DNA of 14,012 bases from contig CP070743.1 of assembly GCA_020348185.1 (NCBI GenBank), positions 2,247,044 to 2,261,055 of the forward strand, given 5' to 3'. The position numbers and the translations under genes were made by a program. How positions within the stretch are numbered: the stretch's first letter is position 1; every line of letters begins with the position of its first letter. The notes below the pieces were generated by a model, which saw nothing but the letters and a program-made list of their open reading frames with translations, had not been told where the DNA came from and did no database searches. The stretch comes from Nitrospirota bacterium. GTDB taxonomy: Bacteria; Nitrospirota; Nitrospiria; Nitrospirales; UBA8639. Of this stretch, positions 1 through 6,881 are shown piece by piece.

Positions 1-945
1 GTCGCTTCTACTCTGTTAGGGAAGTCGGTCATTCGGGAAGACCACCCTTTGTATATTGGAGTGTATGGCGGCCTCGTTGGACGGGATGAAATCCTCGATT
101 TTGTGGACCAGGCCGATTGCCTGCTTATGCTTGGCACGGTGTTGACCGATGTGGAAGATGTCCGCGCGCACCCGACTCTTCTTGCTGTGGGTGGGACTAT
201 TCATGCCACGGCCGATGCGATCACGATCCAGCACCATCGTTATGACAGTGTTCGATTTGAAGATTTTGTCAAAGCCCTCGCCGCTTCACCCCTTCCGTCT
301 TTTCCGAATCTCCCGCTTCCGGCCGATGACAGAGTTTCATTTGAAGCCCCGGAACCGAACACCCCCGTGACGCTAAAAAGCCTGTTTGGTTATTTGGACG
401 GTCTCCTCAGCGAAAAGACGATTGTCATTGCCGATGTCGGGGAATGCTTATTGGCTGCCGTCGACTTGCATGTTCGAAAAAGCGCTGAATTCCTTTCCCC
501 GGCCTATTACACGTCCATGGGCTTCAGCGTGCCGGCCGCCCTTGGGGCTGCCTGCGCCGATCCATCGCTGCGGCCGATTGTGCTGGTTGGGGATGGGGCG
601 TTTCAAATGACCGGCACTGAACTCTCAACCTGCCTTCGAAACCGACAGGCCCCGATCGTGGTGATACTCAACAATCGGGGTTACTCCACCGAGCGTGAAA
701 TTCTGGACGGTCCTTTTAATGATCTTCACGAGTGGCAGTATGAGAAGATCTGCGACCTCATTGGCGGTGGGGTGGGCCATCAGGTGAGATCGTATGGCGA
801 ACTGGTACAAGCCCTGAACGCCTCCATCAGCGATGTACATAATATCCATGTGCTGAATGTCTTGCTCGACCCCGAGGACCGTTCCACCGCCATGGTTCGA
901 CTAGCCCACCGGCTCGCCAAACAGGTATCGCGTAAGGAATCCTAG
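1..945 (+). CDS. TPP-dependent 2-oxo-acid decarboxylase (pyruvate/indolepyruvate decarboxylase family), 5'-truncated
   Basis: The reading frame is open from base 1, so the N-terminal domain with the catalytic glutamate lies outside the window; 314 residues are visible. Residues 4-11 (TLLGKSVI) followed by EDHP and GVYGG match the start of the central domain of the pyruvate/indolepyruvate/phenylpyruvate decarboxylase family. The C-terminal TPP domain has the classic motif: GDGAFQMTG begins near residue 197 and ends in LNNRGYSTER about 26 residues later, which binds Mg2+ and diphosphate. Such enzymes decarboxylate 2-oxo acids to aldehydes in the cytoplasm. The TTG at 49 is an internal codon, not a start, because family homology continues upstream of it. 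The next gene is 196 bp away on the same strand, so co-transcription is uncertain. Substrate cannot be read from the sequence; with an amidinotransferase and a hydroxyproline-dehydratase-like gene nearby, 2-oxoarginine or 5-amino-2-oxopentanoate are candidates (inference). Confidence 0.88.
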   Translation, partial: VASTLLGKSVIREDHPLYIGVYGGLVGRDEILDFVDQADCLLMLGTVLTDVEDVRAHPTLLAVGGTIHATADAITIQHHRYDSVRFEDFVKALAASPLPSFPNLPLPADDRVSFEAPEPNTPVTLKSLFGYLDGLLSEKTIVIADVGECLLAAVDLHVRKSAEFLSPAYYTSMGFSVPAALGAACADPSLRPIVLVGDGAFQMTGTELSTCLRNRQAPIVVILNNRGYSTEREILDGPFNDLHEWQYEKICDLIGGGVGHQVRSYGELVQALNASISDVHNIHVLNVLLDPEDRSTAMVRLAHRLAKQVSRKES

Positions 946-1141
946 TTTTCTTAAGAGTTTGCTCCCCGGTATCTCCTATTCACTTATTCTTGATTCAGCG
1001 CTTGGAAGACCGCCCAATTTCAACTCAAAATGTGAAACTTGATCCCACGAACTTGGCGAAGGAGAATTGAACGCAGTTCATTTTTAGATGGCTATTCGAT
1101 AGACTAAGAAAGTCGTCGAGCCTTGGGAAAGACCGCCAACC

Positions 1142-1792
1142 ATGAAAACACGATTTTCTGACTTTGATCCGACAAAATTTTCATTTAAAGACAATCCTAT
1201 ATTAGTGCTTGAACAGTTTTGGTCTCCCTCAGAAATGGCTTCATTTCGTGGAGCGATGGAAGCATCCAAATGGACGGCATTGGCGGAAATGCCGCTCGTC
1301 GCCAAAGTATTTTCGAATTGCGGGAATTGGCTGAAAGCCGAGATAGGAGCGATGGAAGCTCGTGGGTTCCTGCAACGTGTGGGCCTCCCCTGTGTGGCCG
1401 AATACATGGAATCGTTCCCCGATATCAAAGGCAGGCATGTCAATTTTAATTATTATTCCTACAAGGCCGGTGACTGTCTCCCGACCCATGATGATACGGA
1501 CGATGCCTACACCTACTCTCAAGGTCATCGACCACCGACGCGCCGGTTAGCGCTTGTCACCTATTTTCATCAAGAATGGCAACCGGATTGGGGTGGCGAA
1601 CTCATGCTTTATCAAGAGGAAAAAGATAAACAGGGGAATCGGACATTGGAAGTGTCCGACTGTGTCGCACCGACACCCGGCTCCTTGGCGATCTTCACGG
1701 TTCCACGATTCCATCGGGTGGCCCGAGTGGACCCGTTAGCCGGCGAACACAAGCGCCTCTCCATCGCAGGATGGTTTATGACTGAACACTGA
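1142..1792 (+). CDS. 2OG-Fe(II) oxygenase, prolyl-hydroxylase-like
   Basis: This 216-residue protein has the double-stranded beta-helix signature of 2-oxoglutarate/Fe(II) dioxygenases. The iron ligands are visible as H116-D117-D118 (HxD) and H191 in PRFHRVARV, and R205 in KRLSIAGWF is the expected 2-oxoglutarate anchor. The stretch ALVTYFHQEWQPDWGGELML is typical of the prolyl 4-hydroxylase/Tpa1 branch. Members hydroxylate proline in peptides or free amino acids, using O2 and releasing succinate and CO2. No signal peptide is seen, so it is probably cytoplasmic. The ATG at 1142 has only a distant purine stretch (GGGAAAG) ahead of it. The 196-bp leader contains a small perfect inverted repeat, TGAAC-GCA-GTTCA at 1068-1080, which could be an operator but is too short to call. 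The next gene follows after 56 bp. Hydroxylation of free proline is inferred only from that neighbour. Confidence 0.85.
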   Translation: MKTRFSDFDPTKFSFKDNPILVLEQFWSPSEMASFRGAMEASKWTALAEMPLVAKVFSNCGNWLKAEIGAMEARGFLQRVGLPCVAEYMESFPDIKGRHVNFNYYSYKAGDCLPTHDDTDDAYTYSQGHRPPTRRLALVTYFHQEWQPDWGGELMLYQEEKDKQGNRTLEVSDCVAPTPGSLAIFTVPRFHRVARVDPLAGEHKRLSIAGWFMTEH

Positions 1793-1848
1793 ATTATCTC
1801 GTCAAGATTTTTCCAACCTTTAACGCCTATCCCTTCTTTAGTTATTGC

Positions 1849-2859
1849 ATGGCGGACTCTCATCGTATCTCCACCATCGACGTCCATGTCGCGGGTGAAC
1901 CACTTCGGATCATCACCCACGGATTCCCTGAGCCTGAGGGCGCCACCATTCTGGAAAAGCGCAGATATTGTCAGACTCATCTCGATCACTTTCGCCGTGC
2001 CCTCATGTGGGAACCCAGGGGACATCCCGATATGTACGGCTGCCTGTTGGTTCCCCCATCCAACCCCGAAGCCGATTTCGGTGTTCTGTTCATGCATAAC
2101 GAGGGATACAGCACGATGTGCGGTCATGGGGTCATTGGTTTGGTGACCGTCCTCATCGAACAGGGTTTATTTCAGCACGCCGACTCCGAGCCCATCATCC
2201 GGCTGGAAACGCCCAGCGGGCTTGTCACCGCCATAGCATCGGTCGACAAAGGTCGCGTTCGCTCGGTGGCGTTTCAAAACGTGCCGTCATTTGTGGTTGG
2301 TCTAGATGAGGCCGTTGAGGTCACGGGAAAGGGACCGGTCCGATATGATCTCGCCTTTGGAGGAGCGTTCTACGGCTTTTGTCTGGCAAAAGAATTAGGG
2401 ATCGAACTCGTCTCTGATCAGGCCAAGAAAATTACAGAACTTGGAATAACAATTAAACAAGCCATCATGGCCAGTCGGAGAATTGAGCACCCCCTCGAGC
2501 CAGATCTTGGATTCCTCTACGGCATCATCTTTGTCGACTCTCCTGTCAATGCCCAGTCTCTCTGCCGCCAGGTCTGCATTTTCGCAGATGGGGCGTTGGA
2601 CCGCTCACCAACCGGTACCGGTGTGAGCGCCCATCTCGCCATTCTGGCCGCTCGAGACTCCATCACCGAACAAACTCCTTACATCATGGAAAGCATCCTC
2701 GGCACCACGTTTACGGGTAAAATATTCGAACGGATAAACTATCACGGAGTTCCAGCTATCGTGCCGGAAGTGAGTGGACAGGCCTTTTTGACGGGAAAAC
2801 ACGAATTTGTGATCGATGGAGAAGATCCACTCCAGGATGGTTTCAAGCTTGGATTGTAA
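1849..2859 (+). CDS. Proline racemase-fold enzyme, probable trans-3-hydroxy-L-proline dehydratase
   Basis: This full-length 336-residue protein belongs to the proline racemase superfamily: ISTIDVHVAGEPLR at the N-terminus and EVSGQAFLTG near the C-terminus are family hallmarks. True racemases and 4-hydroxyproline epimerases use two cysteines. Here the first is present (C91 in YSTMCGHGVIG), but the second position is threonine (T255 in DRSPTGTGVSA). The Cys/Thr pair is the known mark of trans-3-hydroxy-L-proline dehydratases, including the human enzyme, which form delta1-pyrroline-2-carboxylate. No signal peptide is present. No good Shine-Dalgarno precedes the ATG at 1849, but homology begins within a few residues of it. 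It lies 56 bp after the 2OG oxygenase and 27 bp before the amidinotransferase, so an operon is likely. Family assignment is firm; the dehydratase call rests on one residue and on context. Confidence 0.87.
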   Translation: MADSHRISTIDVHVAGEPLRIITHGFPEPEGATILEKRRYCQTHLDHFRRALMWEPRGHPDMYGCLLVPPSNPEADFGVLFMHNEGYSTMCGHGVIGLVTVLIEQGLFQHADSEPIIRLETPSGLVTAIASVDKGRVRSVAFQNVPSFVVGLDEAVEVTGKGPVRYDLAFGGAFYGFCLAKELGIELVSDQAKKITELGITIKQAIMASRRIEHPLEPDLGFLYGIIFVDSPVNAQSLCRQVCIFADGALDRSPTGTGVSAHLAILAARDSITEQTPYIMESILGTTFTGKIFERINYHGVPAIVPEVSGQAFLTGKHEFVIDGEDPLQDGFKLGL

Positions 2860-2886
2860 AAAAGCCAAATTCAAAAGGAGCATAAA

Positions 2887-3879
2887 ATGAGCAAAATCAA
2901 TGTCTGTTCCGAGTGGGGTGAGTTAAAAGAGGTCGTCATTGGCCGACCACTCGACGAAGATGATTGCATTTTCGAATGGACGACGGGCATGGACCAGGAG
3001 TTCAGCTGGCTCAAGCCTGACACATTTCGATTCCTAAAGGAAAACTCGGGCAAGCCCTGGAAGAACGCCAACCCTGAGTTGTTCGCTAAGATAAACGACC
3101 AAGTCGGTTATTATGTGGACACCCTCGGGAAGCACGGCGTGACTGTCCACCGACCCGATAGGCTTGTCAACGAGGACCGGAACTATATCAATCGGGGGAT
3201 TGAACAGATCTGGCCTCGGGACTGCTTTTGCACTGTTGGTTCGACGGTCATCGTTGCCTCCCTACGTATGCCCTGGAAACGCAAGCAGCAATTTTCCCTG
3301 GCGCGGCTGTACACCCAGAAGCTGCTCGCAGGCGAATGCACCTACGTGTCGGCCCCGCAGCCATCTACGGAAATCCTCAGCACTAACACACACGAGGCCG
3401 AAAAGACCGCGATTCTTCTCGACGGTGGCGATTTCCTAGTTCATGGCCGGGATATTTACCTGGGCCAGGGACATGGGTCAAACGCACTTGGCGCGCGTTT
3501 CGCCCAAGCCGCACTCGGCGAGGAGTATCAGGTATACCCCCTAAAATTGGCTGACGCCGCCCTCCATTTGGATTGCACTATCGCCCTCGTACGCCCCGGA
3601 CTTGGCATCATCTGCAGGGATTGGCTTGTCAGTGAACTGCCCCCTGCCCTTCAGAGATTCACTTGGATCGAGGCGACAGCTGAGGAGGCTGCCTGGCTTG
3701 GGGTCAACGGTCTACCGCTTAACCCCGAGACATACCTGGTCGACGCGGCTCACACTCGTATTATCAGGGAATTGCGCTCTCACGGCGTCGAAGTCGTGGA
3801 AGTGCCTTTCGATGGTCCATCGTATCTCGGCGGGAGCCTACGTTGCGCGAGTCAGCCCCTCATACGACAGGAAATCTAG
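2887..3879 (+). CDS. Amidinotransferase (glycine/inosamine-type, arginine amidino donor)
   Basis: This 330-residue protein fits the amidinotransferase (GATM/StrB) family of the pentein superfamily. Visible family positions are WPRDCFCTVG (R111, D112), LLDGGDFLVHGRDIY with acidic D182, HLDCTI with catalytic His H227, and GGSLRCASQPL with nucleophile Cys C320. Members move an amidino group from arginine to an amine acceptor such as glycine, inosamine phosphate or lysine, releasing ornithine. The match of the GGDF and HLDC regions to GATM favours transferase over arginine deiminase, although a hydrolase activity cannot be excluded. An excellent RBS (AAAAGGAG, 2873-2880) precedes the ATG at 2887. 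Only one base separates its stop from the next start, indicating a shared transcript. The gene looks GC-richer than the gene that follows. The acceptor is unknown; 5-amino-2-oxopentanoate is suggested by the upstream neighbours (inference). Confidence 0.87.
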   Translation: MSKINVCSEWGELKEVVIGRPLDEDDCIFEWTTGMDQEFSWLKPDTFRFLKENSGKPWKNANPELFAKINDQVGYYVDTLGKHGVTVHRPDRLVNEDRNYINRGIEQIWPRDCFCTVGSTVIVASLRMPWKRKQQFSLARLYTQKLLAGECTYVSAPQPSTEILSTNTHEAEKTAILLDGGDFLVHGRDIYLGQGHGSNALGARFAQAALGEEYQVYPLKLADAALHLDCTIALVRPGLGIICRDWLVSELPPALQRFTWIEATAEEAAWLGVNGLPLNPETYLVDAAHTRIIRELRSHGVEVVEVPFDGPSYLGGSLRCASQPLIRQEI

Positions 3880-3880
3880 G

Positions 3881-4264
3881 ATGACATTTCTTGTGTTTTT
3901 ATCTAATCGCAAAATTGTCTCTTTGACGATTATTCTGCATGCACTCATTACGGCCCCCGCTTTCGGCGGTGACATGCAGCAGGAAATTAATCATCTACTC
4001 CAATTTGTTAAACATACCGTATGCCAATATGAAAGGAATGGACAATTGCATTCGGGCAAAGAAGCCGTAGAGCATATTAAGAAAAAATATTACTATTTTA
4101 AGGATGACATCGATAGCACGGAAAAGTTTATTGAGCTCAGTGCCACAAAAAGCACATTGTCAGGAAAATTTTACTTCGTACATTGTCCAAATCGCCCGCC
4201 CCTTAAAAGCCAAGATTGGTTGCTTGAGGAATTGAATCACTATCGAAAAGAAGTCGGCAGTTAG
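3881..4264 (+). CDS. Secreted DUF5329-like protein
   Basis: This 127-residue protein has a signal peptide: basic NRK, then the hydrophobic stretch IVSLTIILHALITA and a likely cleavage site after PAFG or AFGG. The mature part matches the pattern I recall for DUF5329: paired cysteines (HTVCQYERNG and FVHCPNRPP, possibly a disulfide), a KEAVEHIKKKY segment, a SATKSTLSGKFY segment and a C-terminal WLLEELNHYR. The family is periplasmic with no known function. The ATG at 3881 was preferred because it lies one base after the amidinotransferase stop, has AGGAA seven bases upstream and starts the signal peptide; the open frame further upstream lies inside the amidinotransferase gene. It is visibly AT-rich compared with the preceding gene, suggesting a different history despite the tight coupling. 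No role in the pathway can be assigned. Confidence 0.78.
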   Translation: MTFLVFLSNRKIVSLTIILHALITAPAFGGDMQQEINHLLQFVKHTVCQYERNGQLHSGKEAVEHIKKKYYYFKDDIDSTEKFIELSATKSTLSGKFYFVHCPNRPPLKSQDWLLEELNHYRKEVGS

Positions 4265-4491
4265 ACATGGACGGACCTTTTTCCATTGCCGTTGACGTCG
4301 AAAATTTCACTATAATTCAAAGGCATAAAGGGCAAGCGCCTGGATTAGAACCAGAAAATTAATTCCTTGACATGCACCTTATTCCCCTTTGTGGACAAAT
4401 AAGGTCGCGAGCAAGCAGGAATCTATCAACACGGTTGATTAACCCGTTAACAACCGTCTATTGCCAGAGACTTTATGACAGCGCCCGCTGC
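4265..4491. other. Convergent intergenic spacer
   Basis: This spacer separates the plus-strand cluster from the minus-strand block. It holds an inverted repeat, CCTTATT (4377-4383) and AATAAGG (4398-4404), with a 14-base loop. A U-rich tail is absent, so a terminator is possible but unconvincing. No gene or RNA is recognised. Confidence 0.4.
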
Positions 4492-5040
4492 CTAAGGTTG
4501 GGAGGGTGGTTGGGAAAAGCGGTCAACCTTCATTGCCAAATACACCGCTTGCAGCCCGATAATTGTCTTGGCATCCCGAATGGTGTGGTCCCGAATGCGA
4601 TCCATGGCCATGACCAGAGGCCATTCTATGACTTCCAGGACTTCATCACGATCTAATTGTTGTTGGCCGGGCATCAAGTCTGTGGCCTTGTAGATGTGAA
4701 TGACTTCATCCGCAAATCCCGGAGCGGTGAAGATATTCGTCACAAATTCCAGACTATTCGCGCGATAGCCGATTTCTTCCTCAAGTTCTCTCGCGGCACA
4801 ATCCTGAGGATCTTCCCCGGGATGAAGCTTGCCTGCTGGAATTTCATAGATATATCCTCCTGCCGCATGTCGAAACTGCCGAATAAGCACCACGGTGCCA
4901 TCTTCTTTTAATGGAACGATCGCCGCGGCTCCCGGATGGCGAATAATTTCGAGGTCGGCAGTCTCTCCATTCGGCAAGGAGACATGTTCAATGTTTAGGA
5001 TAAGGACTTTACCAGAATAGATATTTTTATTGGCAGTCAT
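4492..5040 (-). CDS. nudF: NUDIX hydrolase, ADP-ribose pyrophosphatase type
   Basis: The 182-residue protein carries a perfect NUDIX box from G70 to G91: G-x5-E76-x7-R84-E85-L86-x-E88-E89-x-G91, which binds the catalytic metal. A proline 16 residues after the box (P107 in TAPGFADE) is the known marker of ADP-ribose pyrophosphatases. The upstream VVLIRQFRHAAGGYIYEIPAG is also typical of this subfamily. It would hydrolyse ADP-ribose to AMP and ribose 5-phosphate in the cytoplasm, controlling free ADP-ribose; other nucleoside diphosphate sugars are possible substrates. The ATG at 5040 has no clear Shine-Dalgarno, because the DNA just upstream is the pyrimidine-reading side of an intergenic repeat. 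The symbol is assigned by subfamily resemblance only. Confidence 0.88.
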   Translation of the reverse strand: MTANKNIYSGKVLILNIEHVSLPNGETADLEIIRHPGAAAIVPLKEDGTVVLIRQFRHAAGGYIYEIPAGKLHPGEDPQDCAARELEEEIGYRANSLEFVTNIFTAPGFADEVIHIYKATDLMPGQQQLDRDEVLEVIEWPLVMAMDRIRDHTIRDAKTIIGLQAVYLAMKVDRFSQPPSQP

Positions 5041-5046
5041 GATATG

Positions 5047-5210
5047 GAAGAGTCCAAAAGGTCGAAAAGGTCTAAGAGTCTAAAAGGAAAAGACAACGAA
5101 GTGACAGAAATTTCCATATCTTATGACCCCTTCGACTCGTAGACCTTTTCGACCCCTTTCACTTTCCCCCAATTAGACCCCTTAGACCTTTTTGACACTT
5201 CGACCCCTTA
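5047..5210. repeat. Interspersed repeat with inverted GACCTTTTCGAC arms (copy A)
   Basis: The left arm (5051-5087, purine-rich) and right arm (5127-5163, pyrimidine-rich) are inverted copies matching at 29 of 37 positions, including 15 uninterrupted (TAGACCTTTTCGACC). A core of about 39 bp between them ends in CTTATGAC. Further units (TTAGACCCCTTAGACC, TTCGACCCCTTAGA) continue to about 5210. Copy B (10094-10256) shares the first 22 bases of the left arm with one mismatch, the AACGAA and CTTATGAC core words, and the start of the right arm in the same orientation. The shape suggests a MITE- or REP-like element whose transcript could fold. It fills the gap between nudF and gcvT. Confidence 0.8.
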
Positions 5211-5224
5211 GATTTCTCAATTAG

Positions 5225-6331
5225 TCATCCCCCCCTTTTATAGAAGGGAGGTTTGACCACCACAGCAGGCACCAGCCTTCCACGAACTTGAATCTGGAGG
5301 CTCGTGCCGACTTGCGAATGTTCAGTGGAGACATACCCCATTCCGATTCCCTTCTGAAGGACTGGCGACAGATTTCCACTCGTTACTTCGCCGATGTTCC
5401 GGCCTTCCCGATAAATCGTCATTCCATGACGTGGAACAGCCTTTTCCAGGAGCTCAAAACCAATCAACCGCCGGGTAACCCCTTCTTGTTGTTGCCGTTG
5501 CAGGGAAGAAGCCCCGATAAACTTTCCTTTTGGAAAGGCCACAACCCATTCAGCTCCGGCTTCAAGGGGGGTGATATCCTCCGTTAATTCATTTCCATAC
5601 AAGAAATATCCCATATCCAAACGCAAGAGATCACGGGCTCCGAGCCCGGCAGGCTTCAACCCATAGGGTTTCCCAATCTCAATGAGATAATCCCAAAGGG
5701 GAAGGGCCTGATCCGCAGGCACATACAACTCATATCCGATTTCTCCGGTATATCCTGTTCTGGCCACAAGTGTGGCGGTTCCCAGAATCCGAACTTCAAG
5801 ACTTCGGCGTGGCTTCAGACGATCATAACTGTTCCCCACTGCCTCTCGGAGAATAGTTTCGCCCTGAGGCCCTTGAAGAGCAAGTTGGCCCATAGGAGTC
5901 GATTGATCCTGGACTTCGACCGATTCCTGAAATTCCTGATGCTGTTGAATCACCCATTCCAGAATCTTCGTTCGGTTTGAGGCATTCGCGCAAAGAAGAT
6001 AGTTGTCCTTTTCCAACCGATACACAAAGACGTCGTCTTTAACTCCACCATCAGGATTACAGACCATCGAGTACTGCGCCTGATGTTCCTCTAATTTGGC
6101 CACATCATTGGTGGTGACCAATTGAAGGAATTCCAGCGCTCCTTTCCCAGAAATAGCAATTCGGCCCATATGGCTAACATCAAAGAGACCGGCTTGATGG
6201 CGGACCGCCTGATATTCATCAAGGACGCCGGAGTACTGCAACGGCATGGTCCACCCAGCAAAATCTACAAGCTTGGCCCCATGGGCAACATGAGCGTCAT
6301 ACAGAGGAGTGTGAGTGGACACAGATGGCAC
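5225..6331 (-). CDS. gcvT: Aminomethyltransferase, glycine cleavage system T protein
   Basis: The 368-residue protein is full length and typical. The N-terminus TPLYDAHVAHGAKLVDFAGW, the QYSMVCNPDGGVKDD region (86-100; the last aspartate is the likely folate-site residue), ARTGYTGEIGYELYVP, and the C-terminal domain with GFELL and GNLSPVL all match GcvT. It transfers the methylene of aminomethyl-lipoyl GcvH to tetrahydrofolate, releasing ammonia. gcvH and gcvP are not in the window, so the system is dispersed here. The start is GTG at 6331; a second GTG three codons in could serve, and neither has a clear Shine-Dalgarno. The C-terminus ends FYKRGG just before a C-rich run and repeat copy A. 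The FKBP gene ends 57 bp upstream on the same strand. Confidence 0.96.
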   Translation of the reverse strand: MPSVSTHTPLYDAHVAHGAKLVDFAGWTMPLQYSGVLDEYQAVRHQAGLFDVSHMGRIAISGKGALEFLQLVTTNDVAKLEEHQAQYSMVCNPDGGVKDDVFVYRLEKDNYLLCANASNRTKILEWVIQQHQEFQESVEVQDQSTPMGQLALQGPQGETILREAVGNSYDRLKPRRSLEVRILGTATLVARTGYTGEIGYELYVPADQALPLWDYLIEIGKPYGLKPAGLGARDLLRLDMGYFLYGNELTEDITPLEAGAEWVVAFPKGKFIGASSLQRQQQEGVTRRLIGFELLEKAVPRHGMTIYREGRNIGEVTSGNLSPVLQKGIGMGYVSTEHSQVGTSLQIQVRGRLVPAVVVKPPFYKRGG

Positions 6332-6388
6332 CGTTCAAAAAAAATGGATGAGGGAGGATTCAATGAACCCGCAAGCTTGACCGGAAAT

Positions 6389-6826
6389 TTAGCGAAGGTC
6401 TAATAACTCAACCTCAAACGTGAGTGTCGCATTTGGAGGAATCGCTCGACCAGCACCGCGGGCGCCATAGCCCAATTCGGGAGGAATGATCAGTTTGCGT
6501 TTCCCGCCAATCTTCATTCCCACAACTCCTTCATCCCAACCCTTAATGACCCGTCCAGCTCCGAGACTGAATTGAAAAGGCTTGTTCCGATCCTTAGAAC
6601 TGTCGAACTTCGTCCCATCTTTTAACCAGCCTGTATAGTGAACAACAGCCATGTCACCAGTTTTGGCCATCTTACCGTTACCGGTCAAAAGATCGACATA
6701 CTGTAACCCTGAGGGAGTGGACACAACCTGTTCTTTCCCTGCCTGCACACCAGCTTGGAGGAGCAACAGAAGGAGGCCCACGCCTACAACCATCATTCCA
6801 GACTTAACCTGCCATGACTGTTTCAT
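6389..6826 (-). CDS. Secreted FKBP-type peptidyl-prolyl cis-trans isomerase
   Basis: This 145-residue protein has an N-terminal signal peptide (basic start, then MMVVGVGLLLLLLQAG, cleavage after VQA) and one FKBP domain. The FKBP12 active-site residues are all present: Y64, F74, D75, F84, V93, I94, W97, Y120 and F137, in the context VVHYTGWLKDGTKFDSS and VIKGWDEGVVGMKIGGKRK. It should catalyse proline isomerisation during protein folding in the periplasm. The open frame continues much further upstream, but that part overlaps the FIST gene and looks non-natural. ATG at 6826 was chosen because it begins the signal peptide and has a GGGGG stretch upstream. ATG at 6862, adding MHDDDDFGGETK, is the alternative; its acidic start suits secretion poorly, though AAGGA directly abuts it. 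The FIST gene ends 55 bp upstream, so the two may be co-transcribed. Confidence 0.93.
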   Translation of the reverse strand: MKQSWQVKSGMMVVGVGLLLLLLQAGVQAGKEQVVSTPSGLQYVDLLTGNGKMAKTGDMAVVHYTGWLKDGTKFDSSKDRNKPFQFSLGAGRVIKGWDEGVVGMKIGGKRKLIIPPELGYGARGAGRAIPPNATLTFEVELLDLR

Positions 6827-6881
6827 CTTTGTTTCGCCCCCAAAGTCATCATCATCGTGCATTCCTTTCCGGCTGAAATGA

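Noticed and set aside
49..51. TTG as start of the TPP decarboxylase
   Set aside because: Family-typical residues (TLLGKSVI, EDHP) continue in frame upstream to base 1, so the gene is truncated by the window edge.
3602..3880. Upstream extension of the DUF5329 frame
   Set aside because: It lies inside the amidinotransferase gene in another frame; the ATG at 3881 starts a proper signal peptide with an RBS.
4377..4404. Inverted repeat as terminator of the first cluster
   Set aside because: The stem is AT-rich with a 14-base loop and lacks a U-tail, so I list it only as a feature of the spacer.
4372..4656. Plus-strand open frame of 94 codons
   Set aside because: It overlaps the NUDIX gene antisense, has no RBS and its translation looks unlike a protein.
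5047..5210. CRISPR array
   Set aside because: Units are about ten bases, degenerate and without unique spacers; no cas gene is nearby.
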